Positions 49,617 through 59,544 of a stretch of DNA of 64,000 nt are shown piece by piece (within the stretch, counting starts at the first letter, position 1; the number at the start of each line of letters is the position of its first letter). Made by a program: the position numbers and the translations under genes. The notes beneath the pieces are model-generated. The model saw nothing but the letters and a program-made list of their open reading frames with translations. It was not told the DNA's origin and did no database searches. Origin of the DNA: Lysobacter firmicutimachus (GTDB lineage Bacteria > Pseudomonadota > Gammaproteobacteria > Xanthomonadales > Xanthomonadaceae); the NCBI RefSeq assembly GCF_037027445.1, contig NZ_JBANDL010000002.1, positions 4,154,001 to 4,218,000 on the forward strand, given 5' to 3'.

Positions 49617-50372
49617 TTACAAGGCCCCGCCCCGGCGCCCGGGCGAGAGCGCCGTCGCGCACGGCGGCGACGCCCGTCCGGCAACCGGCACCGGCGAAAC
49701 GCCGCCGCGCCAGCCTGCCGACGCGGTCGCGGCGCCGGGCAGGCGGGCGAGGATGTCGCTCATTTCCCAGGCCGCTCCTTCCTGGAACCAGAACTGGTCC
49801 ACCGCGCGCGGCCACTGCCAGGGATCGTCGGCGGGCGGGAAGAAAGCCGCCAGGGTGACGGTTTCCGCGCTGGCCAGGCGCACGACCAGATCCAGGCCGT
49901 CGCGCTCGAGCTGCACCTGGTCCGGATGAACGCCGGGCTTCAGCACCAGGATGGTGAGGAACTGGCCCTCGACGTCGCTCTGGTGGATGCGGTCGTGGCC
50001 GTCGCCCAGGCCGAACACGTAGGCGTCGTTGCCCAGCTCGCCGTGCAAGGCGTCGTCGCCGCTGCCGCCGGCGAGGATGTCGTCGCCGTCGCCGGCGTAC
50101 AGCGTGTCGTTGCCGCCCTCGCCCAGCAGCAGGTCGTTGCCGTCTAGGCCGTACAGCGTATCGTCGCCGGCGCCGCCGGTCAGGGTGTCGTCGCCGGTAG
50201 TGCCGGTCAGCACCTGTCCCGACAACTGCACGCGCCACAAGCGGCCGGCCGGGTAACGCAGCGCATCGCGCGTCGCCCGGCCCCATTCCATATCGCCGAC
50301 CTGGCGGACTTCGCCGGCCACCGCCGGCAGCGAAGCGAATTCGTGCTGCGGCACATCGAACAAAGCGGGCAT
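49617..50372 (-). CDS. Small RTX (haemolysin-type calcium-binding repeat) protein
   Basis: 251 residues from ATG 50372. No N-terminal signal. Residues 56-117 hold about seven GGxGxDxLx-type nonapeptide repeats (GTTGDDTLTGGAGDDTLYG, GEGGNDTLYAGDGDDIL), ending in the GNDAYVFGLGDGHD strand that starts a haemolysin-related C-terminal domain (to about 190). An Ala/Arg-rich tail of about 40 residues follows. Such proteins usually leave by a type I secretion system using a C-terminal signal; no such transporter is nearby. There is no catalytic domain: it looks like a repeat cassette alone. It is downstream of recG but separated by 130 bases. Confidence 0.85.
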   Translation of the reverse strand: MPALFDVPQHEFASLPAVAGEVRQVGDMEWGRATRDALRYPAGRLWRVQLSGQVLTGTTGDDTLTGGAGDDTLYGLDGNDLLLGEGGNDTLYAGDGDDILAGGSGDDALHGELGNDAYVFGLGDGHDRIHQSDVEGQFLTILVLKPGVHPDQVQLERDGLDLVVRLASAETVTLAAFFPPADDPWQWPRAVDQFWFQEGAAWEMSDILARLPGAATASAGWRGGVSPVPVAGRASPPCATALSPGRRGGAL

Positions 50373-50504
50373 GGGACGCTCCTGTCGTGAATGCGCGGGA
50401 CTCCCTCCGCGCTCGGTGCGGGCCGTGCGGCGCACGCTCGCGCGATCATTGCAGCAGAGCCGTGTCGCACAGGCGCAGACGCAGGCGAAGATCGCCTTGG
50501 ATGT

Positions 50505-52622
50505 TCAGGCCGAGGCGTAACGCGCCGCGCCGCCGACCCAGCGCGCGACGATGCGCTCGGCCTGTTCCGGCGATTGCGCGAGCAGCTTCTCGCCGAGCTC
50601 CTGCACCAGCGGCAGCAGGTCGGCGTCGCGGGCCAGGTCGGCGACGCGGAAACCGGCCAGGCCGGTCTGGCGGGTGCCGAGCAGTTCGCCGGGGCCGCGC
50701 AACTCCAGATCCTTTTCGGCGATGACGAAACCGTCGTGGGTCTGGCGCATGGTCTCCAGGCGTTGCCGCGCCAAGCCCGACAGCGGCGAGCGATACAGCA
50801 GCACGCAGGTCGAGGCGGCGCTGCCACGGCCGACCCGGCCACGCAGCTGATGCAACTGGGCCAGGCCCAGGCGCTCGGCGTTCTCGACGATCATCAGCGA
50901 AGCGTTGGGCACGTCGACGCCGACTTCGATCACCGTGGTCGCGACCAGCAGATCCAGCGCGCCGTCCTTGAACGCCTGCATCACCGCCTGCTTTTCCTTG
51001 GGCTTCATGCGCCCGTGCACCAGCCCCACGCGCAGCGGCGCGAGCTGGCGCGACAGTTCTTCGAAGGTGGATTGCGCGGCCTGCGCCACCACCTCGTCGG
51101 ACTCGTCGATCAAGGTGCAGACCCAATAGGCCTGGCGGCCTTCGGCGCAGGCGTTGCGGATGCGCTGGACCAGCTCGGGCCGGCGCTCTTCGCTCAGCGC
51201 CACGGTCTGCACCGGCGTGCGGCCGGGCGGCAGTTCGTCGATCGCCGACACGTCCAGGTCGGCGTAGGCGGTCATCGCCAGGGTGCGCGGGATGGGCGTG
51301 GCGGTCATCACCAGCTGATGCGGCACGATCGCGTCGTCGCCGACGCTGCCGCCGGCGCCCTTGTCGCGCAGCGCCAGGCGTTGGTGCACGCCGAAACGGT
51401 GCTGTTCGTCGACGATGGCCAGGGCCAGATCCTGGAAGGCCACGCCCTCCTGCATCAGCGCATGGGTGCCGACCACCACCTGGGCCTCGCCGGCCGCGAC
51501 CTGCGCCAGCACGTTCTTGCGCGCGCGACCGGTGACCTTGCCGGCCAGCCAGGCCACGCGCACGCCCAGCGGTTCCAGCCAACGGCGCAGATTATTGAGG
51601 TGCTGCTCGGCCAGCAGCTCGGTCGGCGCCATCAGCGCGGCCTGGCGGCCGTGCTGCACCGCCAGCATCGCCGCCAGCGCGGCGACCACGGTCTTGCCGC
51701 TGCCGACGTCGCCCTGCACCAGCCGCAGCATCGGCGAAGGCTTGGCCAGGTCGGCGCGGATTTCGTCGAACACCCGCCGCTGCGCCGCGGTCAGCTTGAA
51801 CGGCAGCGATTTGCGCAGGCGCTCGGCCAGCGGCAGTTGCTTCAGCGGCCGCGCGCGGTGCGCCTGCTGGCTGATGCGCTGGCGGCGCAGGCTCAGGTGA
51901 TGGGCCAGCAGCTCTTCCAGCGCCAGCCGGCGTTGCGCCGGATGCCGGCCTTCGATCAGCGCGGCCACATCGGCATCGACCGGCGGCCGGTGCACGGTCA
52001 GCAGCGCTTCGCGCAGGGTCGGCAGTTTCAGTCGCCGACGCAGCTCGCCAGGCAGCAGCTCCAGCGCGGCGTCGTCGGGCAGGCGGTCGAGGGCGAAGCC
52101 GATCAGCTTGCGCAGGGTGGCCGGGCCGATGCCTTCGATGGCCGGATACACCGGGTCCAGCGACTGCCCGAGTTCGACCTCGGCCGTGTCGTCGAGAATG
52201 CGATAGCTCGGATGGACGATCTCCAGCCCGTGCTGGCCGGGCTTGGGCGTGCCGTACAGCCGCACCCGCGCGCCGACCCGGAACTGAGCGACCTGGGCGG
52301 CGCGGAAATGGAAGAAGCGCAACACCACCGTGCCGTGCGAATCGTCGCCGACCGCGACCCGCAGCATCGGTCGGTAGCGGAAGCCGCGCTCGACCGCCTC
52401 CACCCGTCCTTCGACCTGCGCCGCGATCCCCGGCTGCAGGCGCCGGATCGGGGTGAGTTGGGTGCGGTCTTCGTACTGGCGCGGCAGTTGCAGCCAGAAA
52501 TCCTGCAGGGTCAGCAGCCCCCGCGCCGCCAGTTTTTCGGCCACGGCCGGGCCGACCCCGGGCATGCGCGGCAGCGGTTGCGTGTGGAGATCGACGGCGG
52601 GACCGTCCTTACGGCTCTGCAT
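50505..52622 (-). CDS. recG: ATP-dependent DNA helicase RecG
   Basis: 705 residues; remodels stalled replication forks and Holliday junctions. Wedge/OB domain about 55-165 (RRLQPGIAAQVEGRVEAVE). Walker A is GDVGSGKTVVAALAAMLAV, the DEAD-type box is DEQHRFGV, and helicase motif III is MTATPIPRTLA. The C-terminal helicase half has GRMKPKEKQAVMQAF, TTVIEVGVDVPNASLM and QLRGRVGRG. Start and length match the family. It is part of the conserved gmk-rpoZ-spoT-recG neighbourhood, though here separated from it by a 6-kb module. Confidence 0.97.
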   Translation of the reverse strand: MQSRKDGPAVDLHTQPLPRMPGVGPAVAEKLAARGLLTLQDFWLQLPRQYEDRTQLTPIRRLQPGIAAQVEGRVEAVERGFRYRPMLRVAVGDDSHGTVVLRFFHFRAAQVAQFRVGARVRLYGTPKPGQHGLEIVHPSYRILDDTAEVELGQSLDPVYPAIEGIGPATLRKLIGFALDRLPDDAALELLPGELRRRLKLPTLREALLTVHRPPVDADVAALIEGRHPAQRRLALEELLAHHLSLRRQRISQQAHRARPLKQLPLAERLRKSLPFKLTAAQRRVFDEIRADLAKPSPMLRLVQGDVGSGKTVVAALAAMLAVQHGRQAALMAPTELLAEQHLNNLRRWLEPLGVRVAWLAGKVTGRARKNVLAQVAAGEAQVVVGTHALMQEGVAFQDLALAIVDEQHRFGVHQRLALRDKGAGGSVGDDAIVPHQLVMTATPIPRTLAMTAYADLDVSAIDELPPGRTPVQTVALSEERRPELVQRIRNACAEGRQAYWVCTLIDESDEVVAQAAQSTFEELSRQLAPLRVGLVHGRMKPKEKQAVMQAFKDGALDLLVATTVIEVGVDVPNASLMIVENAERLGLAQLHQLRGRVGRGSAASTCVLLYRSPLSGLARQRLETMRQTHDGFVIAEKDLELRGPGELLGTRQTGLAGFRVADLARDADLLPLVQELGEKLLAQSPEQAERIVARWVGGAARYASA

Positions 52623-52779
52623 GGCGTAAGGATAGGGCCGGAACTGCGGGTCGGGAAAGCGCGCGGCGCGACGCCGTCGACCGTCGACGAGGGCGCGACG
52701 GACGACGCGACCGGCGCGTTCGCTGGCGCCGCGGCGGGGCGAGCGGGCGTTCGCCGCGCCCGCCCGCCGGTCGAACGAG

Positions 52780-55194
52780 TCAGTACCGGGCGCTGAACTC
52801 CAGCCCGAACGTGCGCGGCTCGCTGACGCGGGCGCCGACGGTGCCGAGCACGGTCTTGCCGTAGGTGCCCAGCGCGTTGACGTACTGGTGGTCGAACAGA
52901 TTGTTCGCGTAGGCGGCCAAGCCCCAGCGGCCCTGCGGCGAGGTCCAGGCCAGGCGCAGGTCGGTGCGGTTCTGCGCTTCGCCCAGGTCCAGCGCCGGGC
53001 TCACCCCGCAGCGGTTCTGCGAGCGCGACTCGTCGCTGCAGCGGACCTTGCCGCGGTAAGCGTGGCGCAGCGAGGCGCGCAGGTCGCCGCGACCGCCCAG
53101 ATCCCAGCGGTAGTGCGCGCCGCCGGCGAACGACCAGTACGGCAGGCCGGTCGGGTCGCCGCTGGCGTCGATGCCGTCGGCGGTGACGTAGTTCTTGTAG
53201 GTGGAATCGATGAAGCCGGCGTTGAAGTCCAGGCCGAAGGCGTCGCTGACCTGCCAGCGCAGGTCGAAGTCCAGGCCATAGGCTTCCAGGTCGGAGGTAT
53301 CGATCACGAAACGCGGGATGTCGGTGCTGTTGTCCAGCCGCACCGCCTGGCGGTTGTCGTAGACGTAGTAGTAGACCGAGGCGTTGAGCTGCAGGCGCTG
53401 GTCCGGGAAGGCCTTCTTGATCCCGGTCTCGAAGTTCCAGACGTCCTCGTTCTCGAAGCTGCTGCCGATCTGCAGCGAGTTGAAGCCGCCGGCCTTGTAG
53501 CCCTTGGCCAGCGAGGCGAAGACCATGGTGTCGTCGTCGAAATGGTAGTCGACGACGAAGCGCGGGCTGAAATCGGTCCAACTGTCGGAAGTTCGCCGCA
53601 GGACGCCCTTGTTCATCAGCGCAGGCGGGTCGATGAAGGCGACGTCGAAGACGAAGAACTCGCGCGGGATCCCGGCCAGATCGAAGAAGCCCAGCGCGTC
53701 GAGCTGGTCCAGCGCAGCGTCCAGTTCCGGCGCCGAACGCGGCGTGTTGAGCCAGCTGAACTTCTTCTCGTCGCGGGTGTAGCGCAGGCCCACGGTCAGA
53801 TTGAGCTTGTCGGTGGCGTGCCAGATCACGTCGCCGAACACCGCGTAGGCGCGGGTGTCCAGGGTGTTGTTGAACTTCTCGTTCCAACGGTGGCCGAGCA
53901 GGCTGATCGGAATGCCGAGCGCGCCGAGCTGCTGGTCGACGTAGCCGAACAGGTAGCCGGTCGGGGTCGGCGCCAGGCCGAGGTTGTGGACGATGGTGTC
54001 GACCGAGTCGGTCATCGCGTTGACTTCGCTGGTCTGCCTGGCGCGCTCGTCGAAATAGCTGGCGCCGGCGACCCAGTCGATCTTGTCGGTGCTGCCGGCG
54101 AACTTGAACTCCTGGTAGAAGCTGCGGTTGCTCTCGGTGTTGGTCGAGTCGACATAGAGATAGCGGCGGTTGGTACCGTCTTCTTCGACCCGGTTGAGCG
54201 AGTCGTAATCGCGCCACGAGGTGGTCGAGGTGAAGCCGCCCCAGTCGGTGCCGTGATCGACGATCAGGGTGACGCCGTCGAAGCGCCGCGATTCCTCGTT
54301 GCCCTCGGCGTCGCTGAAGGTCGGCACCTTGCGCGGATCGAGATAGGCCGACTCGTCGACCGGCAGTGCCGGCAGGCCCGGCGCCGGCGGCAGGGCGACG
54401 ATGCCGGTCGTGGCCTGCCCGAGCTGATCCAGACTCTCATGATCCCAGCTCAGCAGCACCGAGGTGCGCTCGCCGAGCCGGGTCTTGAACGCCGCGCGCG
54501 TGGCCCAGTTGTTTTCCGGATTGAGATCGCGCCCGGTCTGCGCATCCTGAATCCAGCCGTCGGCGTGATTGATCAAGGCATTGAAGCGGAACGCCGAGTT
54601 CTCGCTGACCGGCAGGTTGAGCATGCCGTCGACGTACTGCTTGCCGTGGTTGCCGACGCGCAGCTTGGCCGCCACTTCGGTCGCCGCGGCGCTGGGCTTG
54701 CGGGTCACGATCGAGATCGCGCCGGCGGCGGTATTGCGGCCGAACAAGGTGCCCTGCGGCCCTTTCAGCACTTCGATCCGCTCCACGTCGGTGAACGGCA
54801 GCAGCACGCCGCCGCCGCGGCCGGCATAGACGCCGTCGACGTAGACGCCGACCGCCGGATCGGTGCCGATGCCGAAGTCGTCGGTGCTGATGCCGCGCAG
54901 TTGGAACCCGGGCTGGGTCGGCTGCTGGCTGTCGACCACCAGGCCGGGCACGAAGCTGTCCAGGTCGCCCAGGTCCTGCGCGGCGACCTCGTCGATCAGC
55001 TGGTCGGTGACCACCTGCAACGCGATCGGCACGTCCTGCAGCTCCTGCTCGCGGCTCTGCGCGGTGACGGTGATCTTGTCCAACTCCTTGGGCTGATCCG
55101 GCGTTTGCGCCGCAGCGGGCAGGAAGGCGCCGCCGCACAACGCGGCGATGGCGGTGCCGGTCGCGACGACCAGGCGGTGTTTGCGCAACGACAT
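52780..55194 (-). CDS. TonB-dependent outer-membrane receptor
   Basis: 804 residues. Signal peptide 1-29 (VVATGTAIAALCGGAFLPAAAQ), TonB-box-like LDKITVTAQSREQ (38-50), plug domain with LRGISTDDFGIGTDPAVGVYVDGVYAGR and VERIEVLKGPQGTLFGRNTAAGAI, then a 22-strand barrel ending GLEFSARY with the terminal aromatic residue. The plug and the SREQELQDVPIALQVV start are typical of the large clade of Proteobacterial receptors for plant- or lipid-derived substrates, not of a specific siderophore receptor. It is the first listed gene of the module, downstream of the cytochrome and beta-helix genes on the same strand. Ligand unknown. Confidence 0.93.
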   Translation of the reverse strand: MSLRKHRLVVATGTAIAALCGGAFLPAAAQTPDQPKELDKITVTAQSREQELQDVPIALQVVTDQLIDEVAAQDLGDLDSFVPGLVVDSQQPTQPGFQLRGISTDDFGIGTDPAVGVYVDGVYAGRGGGVLLPFTDVERIEVLKGPQGTLFGRNTAAGAISIVTRKPSAAATEVAAKLRVGNHGKQYVDGMLNLPVSENSAFRFNALINHADGWIQDAQTGRDLNPENNWATRAAFKTRLGERTSVLLSWDHESLDQLGQATTGIVALPPAPGLPALPVDESAYLDPRKVPTFSDAEGNEESRRFDGVTLIVDHGTDWGGFTSTTSWRDYDSLNRVEEDGTNRRYLYVDSTNTESNRSFYQEFKFAGSTDKIDWVAGASYFDERARQTSEVNAMTDSVDTIVHNLGLAPTPTGYLFGYVDQQLGALGIPISLLGHRWNEKFNNTLDTRAYAVFGDVIWHATDKLNLTVGLRYTRDEKKFSWLNTPRSAPELDAALDQLDALGFFDLAGIPREFFVFDVAFIDPPALMNKGVLRRTSDSWTDFSPRFVVDYHFDDDTMVFASLAKGYKAGGFNSLQIGSSFENEDVWNFETGIKKAFPDQRLQLNASVYYYVYDNRQAVRLDNSTDIPRFVIDTSDLEAYGLDFDLRWQVSDAFGLDFNAGFIDSTYKNYVTADGIDASGDPTGLPYWSFAGGAHYRWDLGGRGDLRASLRHAYRGKVRCSDESRSQNRCGVSPALDLGEAQNRTDLRLAWTSPQGRWGLAAYANNLFDHQYVNALGTYGKTVLGTVGARVSEPRTFGLEFSARY

Positions 55195-55264
55195 CGAAAG
55201 CTCCCCTCTCGTTCGTTCCAGACCCGAACGCGCGTATTCGGCGCGTTCCCCAACCGCCGGGCGC

Positions 55265-56404
55265 CTAGCCGCAGCTCCCCTGCTGCGCGGCGATCCAATC
55301 GCGGATCAGTTGTACGCCCTCGGCATGCACCACGCTGCGACCGAGTTCCGGCATCATCACCGCCGGATCGTCGCTGAGCATGCGATAGACCAAAATCGAT
55401 TCGTCCGGCTTGCCCGGCACCAGGCCGTAGCGGCGGTCGCCGGTGCCCTTGCCCGCTGCGATCGGCAGCTTGCAGCGCCCCAGCCGCAGCGGCTCGCGAG
55501 TGGCCGCGTCCAGCCACAGGCCGGAGGTGTTGCCGGGCCCGCTCGGGCTGTGGCAGTGGCCGCAATTGACGTCCAGGTACGCACGCGCCTTGGCATCCAG
55601 CGGCGCTCCCGGGTCGCGCCAGTTGGCGGCGCGCGGCGCGGCCTGCGGCGCCGGCGCACCGCGCAGGTAGCCGGCGCGGGTCCAGCGCGCGATCTGATTG
55701 GCCAGGCCGTCGTCGTAGGCGAAATCGCGATTGAGTTGGCGCGCCTTCGGTCCGATCGGCTGCAGCGCCTTGCTCTTCATGTCGGTGCCGTGGCAACCGG
55801 CGCACTGGTTCTGGTCCGGCACCTGATATTGCGCCGGTTCGCTGCGTCCGTCGGCGCCGGTCAGGCGCAACGGCACCAACTCGCCGGCGCGCATCAACCG
55901 CGCCCGAGTCTGCTGTTCGTTCCAGACATAGGGCAGCGCGATCCAACCCTCGCGACGCCGCACCAGCAACCGGGTTTCGACCAGCCGCACCTTGCTCAGC
56001 TCCAGCCCTCCGCCGCGCAGGTCCGGGCCGTCGTCGGCGCTGCGCAACACCGTATCGCCCTCGCCGCGCGGGTAGTAGAAGGTCTTACTGAGAATGGTGC
56101 CGACCGGGAAGTCGAACGCGCGCTCGGCGTCGTAGGCCGCGGCCTGCCCCTGTGGCATCCACACCGTGCGCAGCTTGTGCGCGTAGTCGGAGAACAGCGG
56201 CGTGTTGAGGTCGTAGGGCATCACGCCCCGGTTCAGGCGCAGGCGCCCGTCGGCGACGCGCAGCAGGTTCCATTCGGCCAGATCCGCCGGCTGGCCTTCG
56301 GCGAAGAAGCGCACCGGCGGCGGCGCGGCTTCCCGCGCGCACGCCGCCAGGCACAGCGACAGCAACAACCCGATCCAACCGCGGCCCATCGCGTTCGTTC
56401 GCAT
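55265..56404 (-). CDS. Diheme c-type cytochrome lipoprotein (SO2930/HNE_0200 family)
   Basis: 379 residues. Lipobox LSLCLAAC with Cys22. Two haem-binding motifs, CAGCH (201-205) and CGHCH (281-285), with a late Met-rich segment (VMMPELG) that may give an axial ligand. The N-terminal domain (RFFAEGQPADLAEWNLL, LNTPLFSDYAHKLRTVWMP, GTILSKTFYYP) is characteristic of the TIGR03806 (HNE_0200) family, which as I recall is known for pairing with the beta-helix family next door. The function of the pair is undefined. The start overlaps nothing; it lies three bases after the beta-helix gene. Confidence 0.88.
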   Translation of the reverse strand: MRTNAMGRGWIGLLLSLCLAACAREAAPPPVRFFAEGQPADLAEWNLLRVADGRLRLNRGVMPYDLNTPLFSDYAHKLRTVWMPQGQAAAYDAERAFDFPVGTILSKTFYYPRGEGDTVLRSADDGPDLRGGGLELSKVRLVETRLLVRRREGWIALPYVWNEQQTRARLMRAGELVPLRLTGADGRSEPAQYQVPDQNQCAGCHGTDMKSKALQPIGPKARQLNRDFAYDDGLANQIARWTRAGYLRGAPAPQAAPRAANWRDPGAPLDAKARAYLDVNCGHCHSPSGPGNTSGLWLDAATREPLRLGRCKLPIAAGKGTGDRRYGLVPGKPDESILVYRMLSDDPAVMMPELGRSVVHAEGVQLIRDWIAAQQGSCG

Positions 56405-56407
56405 CGA

Positions 56408-57640
<1,233 letters not shown>

Positions 57641-57813
57641 GGGTCTCTCCGGATTTGGCTTGCGGCGCGCGGATGCGACGCCGGTCCGCATCGCTCCGTG
57701 CCCCCGCACGGCTAAGCCAGGAGTCTCCGCCGGGGCCGTGAGCGCGCGTGAGGGCGGATGCGGCACACTAGGGGGGCAATCGCGGTCAACCGTGCGGCCA
57801 GGAGCGTGGGGAG

Positions 57814-58878
57814 ATGCGCCAGCCATCCGATCGGGACCCAACCCAGGACGACGTCGCGATGATGTCGCCGAACCTGCTGTGGGGTCTGCTGGAAACCGCG
57901 GACCGGCTCGGCGCGCCCAGCGACGACTGGTTCGCCGGCACCGGGCTCAGCCGCGCCCAGGTCAGCGACCCGGGCGTGCGCCTGCCCGACCGCCCCACCG
58001 CGGTGGTGATCGAACGCGCGCTGCGGGTGCTGCCGGCGAGCATCGGCCTGGACATCGGCCACGCCCAGCACATCGGCAACTTCGGCCTGCTCGGCCTGGC
58101 CATGACCACCGCGCCGACCTTCGGCGACGCACTGCAGATCGGCCTGCGCTTCACCCCGGTGGTCGGCAGCCTGATGCGCTTCGTCGAAAGCGCGTCCGAG
58201 CCCGGCACCCTGGCCTTGGCCGGCCGGATGACCCTGACCTACCCGGCGATCCACCGTTTCGTCTGCGAAGAGTTCTTCAGCAGTTGCCTGGCGCTGGCGC
58301 GCGGCCTGGTCGGCGAGCGGTTGCGGCCGCTGCGGGTCGAGTTCAGCTACCCGGCCCCGCCTTACGAGTCGCGCTATCGCGACGTGTTCGATTGCCCGCT
58401 CGCCTTCGCCCAGCCGCAAGACCGGCTGGTGCTGGATGCGCAGTGGCTGGCCGCGCCGTTGCCGACCCACAACCCGATCGCCTCGCGCCAGGTGCTGGCG
58501 CTGTGCGAGGCGCAGATGCCGCAAGGCCCGCTGCCCGGCGAAGTCACCGCCGCGGTGGAACGCCTGTTGCGCGCGCAACTGGCCCAGGACCCCAAGCTGG
58601 CCGGTATCGCCGCGCAGTTGCACGTCAGCGAGCGCACCCTGCGCCGCCAGCTCACCGGCGAGGGCACCAGCTTCCACGAGATCCACGACCGCCTGCGCAT
58701 CGACCGGGCCTATGCCCTGCTACGCGAACGCCAGCCGACCATCGCCGCGGTCGGCGCCGCGGTCGGCTACAAGGATCCGCGCGATTTCCGCCGCGCTTTC
58801 AAGCGCCTGACCGGCGAAACGCCGCGCGCCTTGCGCGAGCGGTTTTTGTCTGGGCGGGGATTGGGAATTGGGGATTAG
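57814..58878 (+). CDS. AraC-family transcriptional regulator with N-terminal arabinose-binding-type domain (OruR-like)
   Basis: 354 residues. The N-terminal ligand domain (LLWGLLETADRLGAPSDDWFAGTGLSRAQV...IGNFGLLGLAMTTAPTFGDALQ) is of the PF12625 type. The C-terminal AraC DNA-binding domain (about 245-342) has two helix-turn-helix units: LAGIAAQLHVSERTLRRQLTGEGTSF and IAAVGAAVGYKDPRDFRRAFKRLTGETPRALR. Divergent from the beta-helix/cytochrome/receptor genes with a 173-base gap, so it is the likely regulator of that set. The last residues (GRGLGIGD) and the TAG stop are read from a GGGATT repeat block. Confidence 0.93.
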   Translation: MRQPSDRDPTQDDVAMMSPNLLWGLLETADRLGAPSDDWFAGTGLSRAQVSDPGVRLPDRPTAVVIERALRVLPASIGLDIGHAQHIGNFGLLGLAMTTAPTFGDALQIGLRFTPVVGSLMRFVESASEPGTLALAGRMTLTYPAIHRFVCEEFFSSCLALARGLVGERLRPLRVEFSYPAPPYESRYRDVFDCPLAFAQPQDRLVLDAQWLAAPLPTHNPIASRQVLALCEAQMPQGPLPGEVTAAVERLLRAQLAQDPKLAGIAAQLHVSERTLRRQLTGEGTSFHEIHDRLRIDRAYALLRERQPTIAAVGAAVGYKDPRDFRRAFKRLTGETPRALRERFLSGRGLGIGD

Positions 58879-58926
58879 GGATTCGCGGAGCGGGGATTCG
58901 GGATTCGGGATTCGGGATTCGGGATT
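58855..58926 (+). repeat. GGGATTC heptamer block at the end of the AraC gene
   Basis: Runs of GGGATTG/GGAATTG/GGGATTA/GGGATTC units, including five consecutive GGGATTC copies near 58893-58926. The block supplies the regulator's final codons and stop. Confidence 0.9.
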
Positions 58927-58992
58927 GCCGGAGCGTAAAGCGCGACGGCCGCGTGGGCGGCCGTCGTTTCGAGCGGTGTTCGACGCTGCGGC

Positions 58993-59376
58993 TCAGCGCA
59001 GGACCAGGATCGCGTCGACTTCGAACCCGACGCCGCGCGGCAGGGCCGAGACTTCGACCGTCGAGCGCGCCGGATACGGCGGGTTGAAGTACTCGCCCAT
59101 CACCGAATTGACCTTGCCGAACGCGCCCAGGTCGGTGAGGTAGAGGCCGAGCCGGACCACGTCGGCCAGCGAGCCGCCGGCGGCTTCGCACACCGCCTTG
59201 AGGTTCTGGAACGCGCGATGCGCCTGCGCCTCGATATCGCCCTCGATGACCAGGCCGCTGGCCGGGTCGAGCGGAATCTGGCCGGACAGATACACCGTGT
59301 CGCCGACGCGCACGGCCTGGGAGTACGGGCCGATCGCGGCCGGGGCTTGGTCGGTGTGGATGATTTCTCGGGACAT
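58993..59376 (-). CDS. ridA: RidA family enamine/imine deaminase
   Basis: 127 residues. Family motifs: [31 protein letters not shown], the catalytic-site Arg in [22 protein letters not shown], and [17 protein letters not shown]. RidA hydrolyses reactive 2-aminoacrylate-type enamines from PLP enzymes. It is last in the yicC-gmk-rpoZ-spoT-ridA series. Its leader is made of a dispersed repeat and has no visible Shine-Dalgarno sequence (AATCCCGGCCCCAAACC before ATG). Confidence 0.96.
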   Translation of the reverse strand: MSREIIHTDQAPAAIGPYSQAVRVGDTVYLSGQIPLDPASGLVIEGDIEAQAHRAFQNLKAVCEAAGGSLADVVRLGLYLTDLGAFGKVNSVMGEYFNPPYPARSTVEVSALPRGVGFEVDAILVLR

Positions 59377-59387
59377 GGTTTGGGGCC

Positions 59388-59520
59388 GGGATTGGGGATT
59401 GGGGATTCGGGATTGGCTAAAGCCAGGAGCAAGAGCGTACGCCGGTACATGCCGCCTTTGCCAATCCCGAATCCCGAATCACAAATCCCGCTCTTGCGAA
59501 TCCCCAATCCCCAATCCCGG
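59388..59520 (-). repeat. Heptamer-ended dispersed element, copy A (spoT-ridA gap)
   Basis: The left end is GGGATTGGGGATTGGGGATT and the right end CCCCAATCCCCAATCCCGG, so the termini are inverted repeats of GGGATTG/C heptamers. The core reads GGCTAAAGCCAGGAGCAAGAG, CGCCGGTACATGCCGCCTTT and GCCAATCCCGAATCCCGAAT (given in pieces). The core aligns with the reverse complement of copy B near 63250. About 133 bases, filling nearly the whole gap. Confidence 0.82.
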
Positions 59521-59544
59521 CGGCGGCGGCAAAGCCGCCGACGC

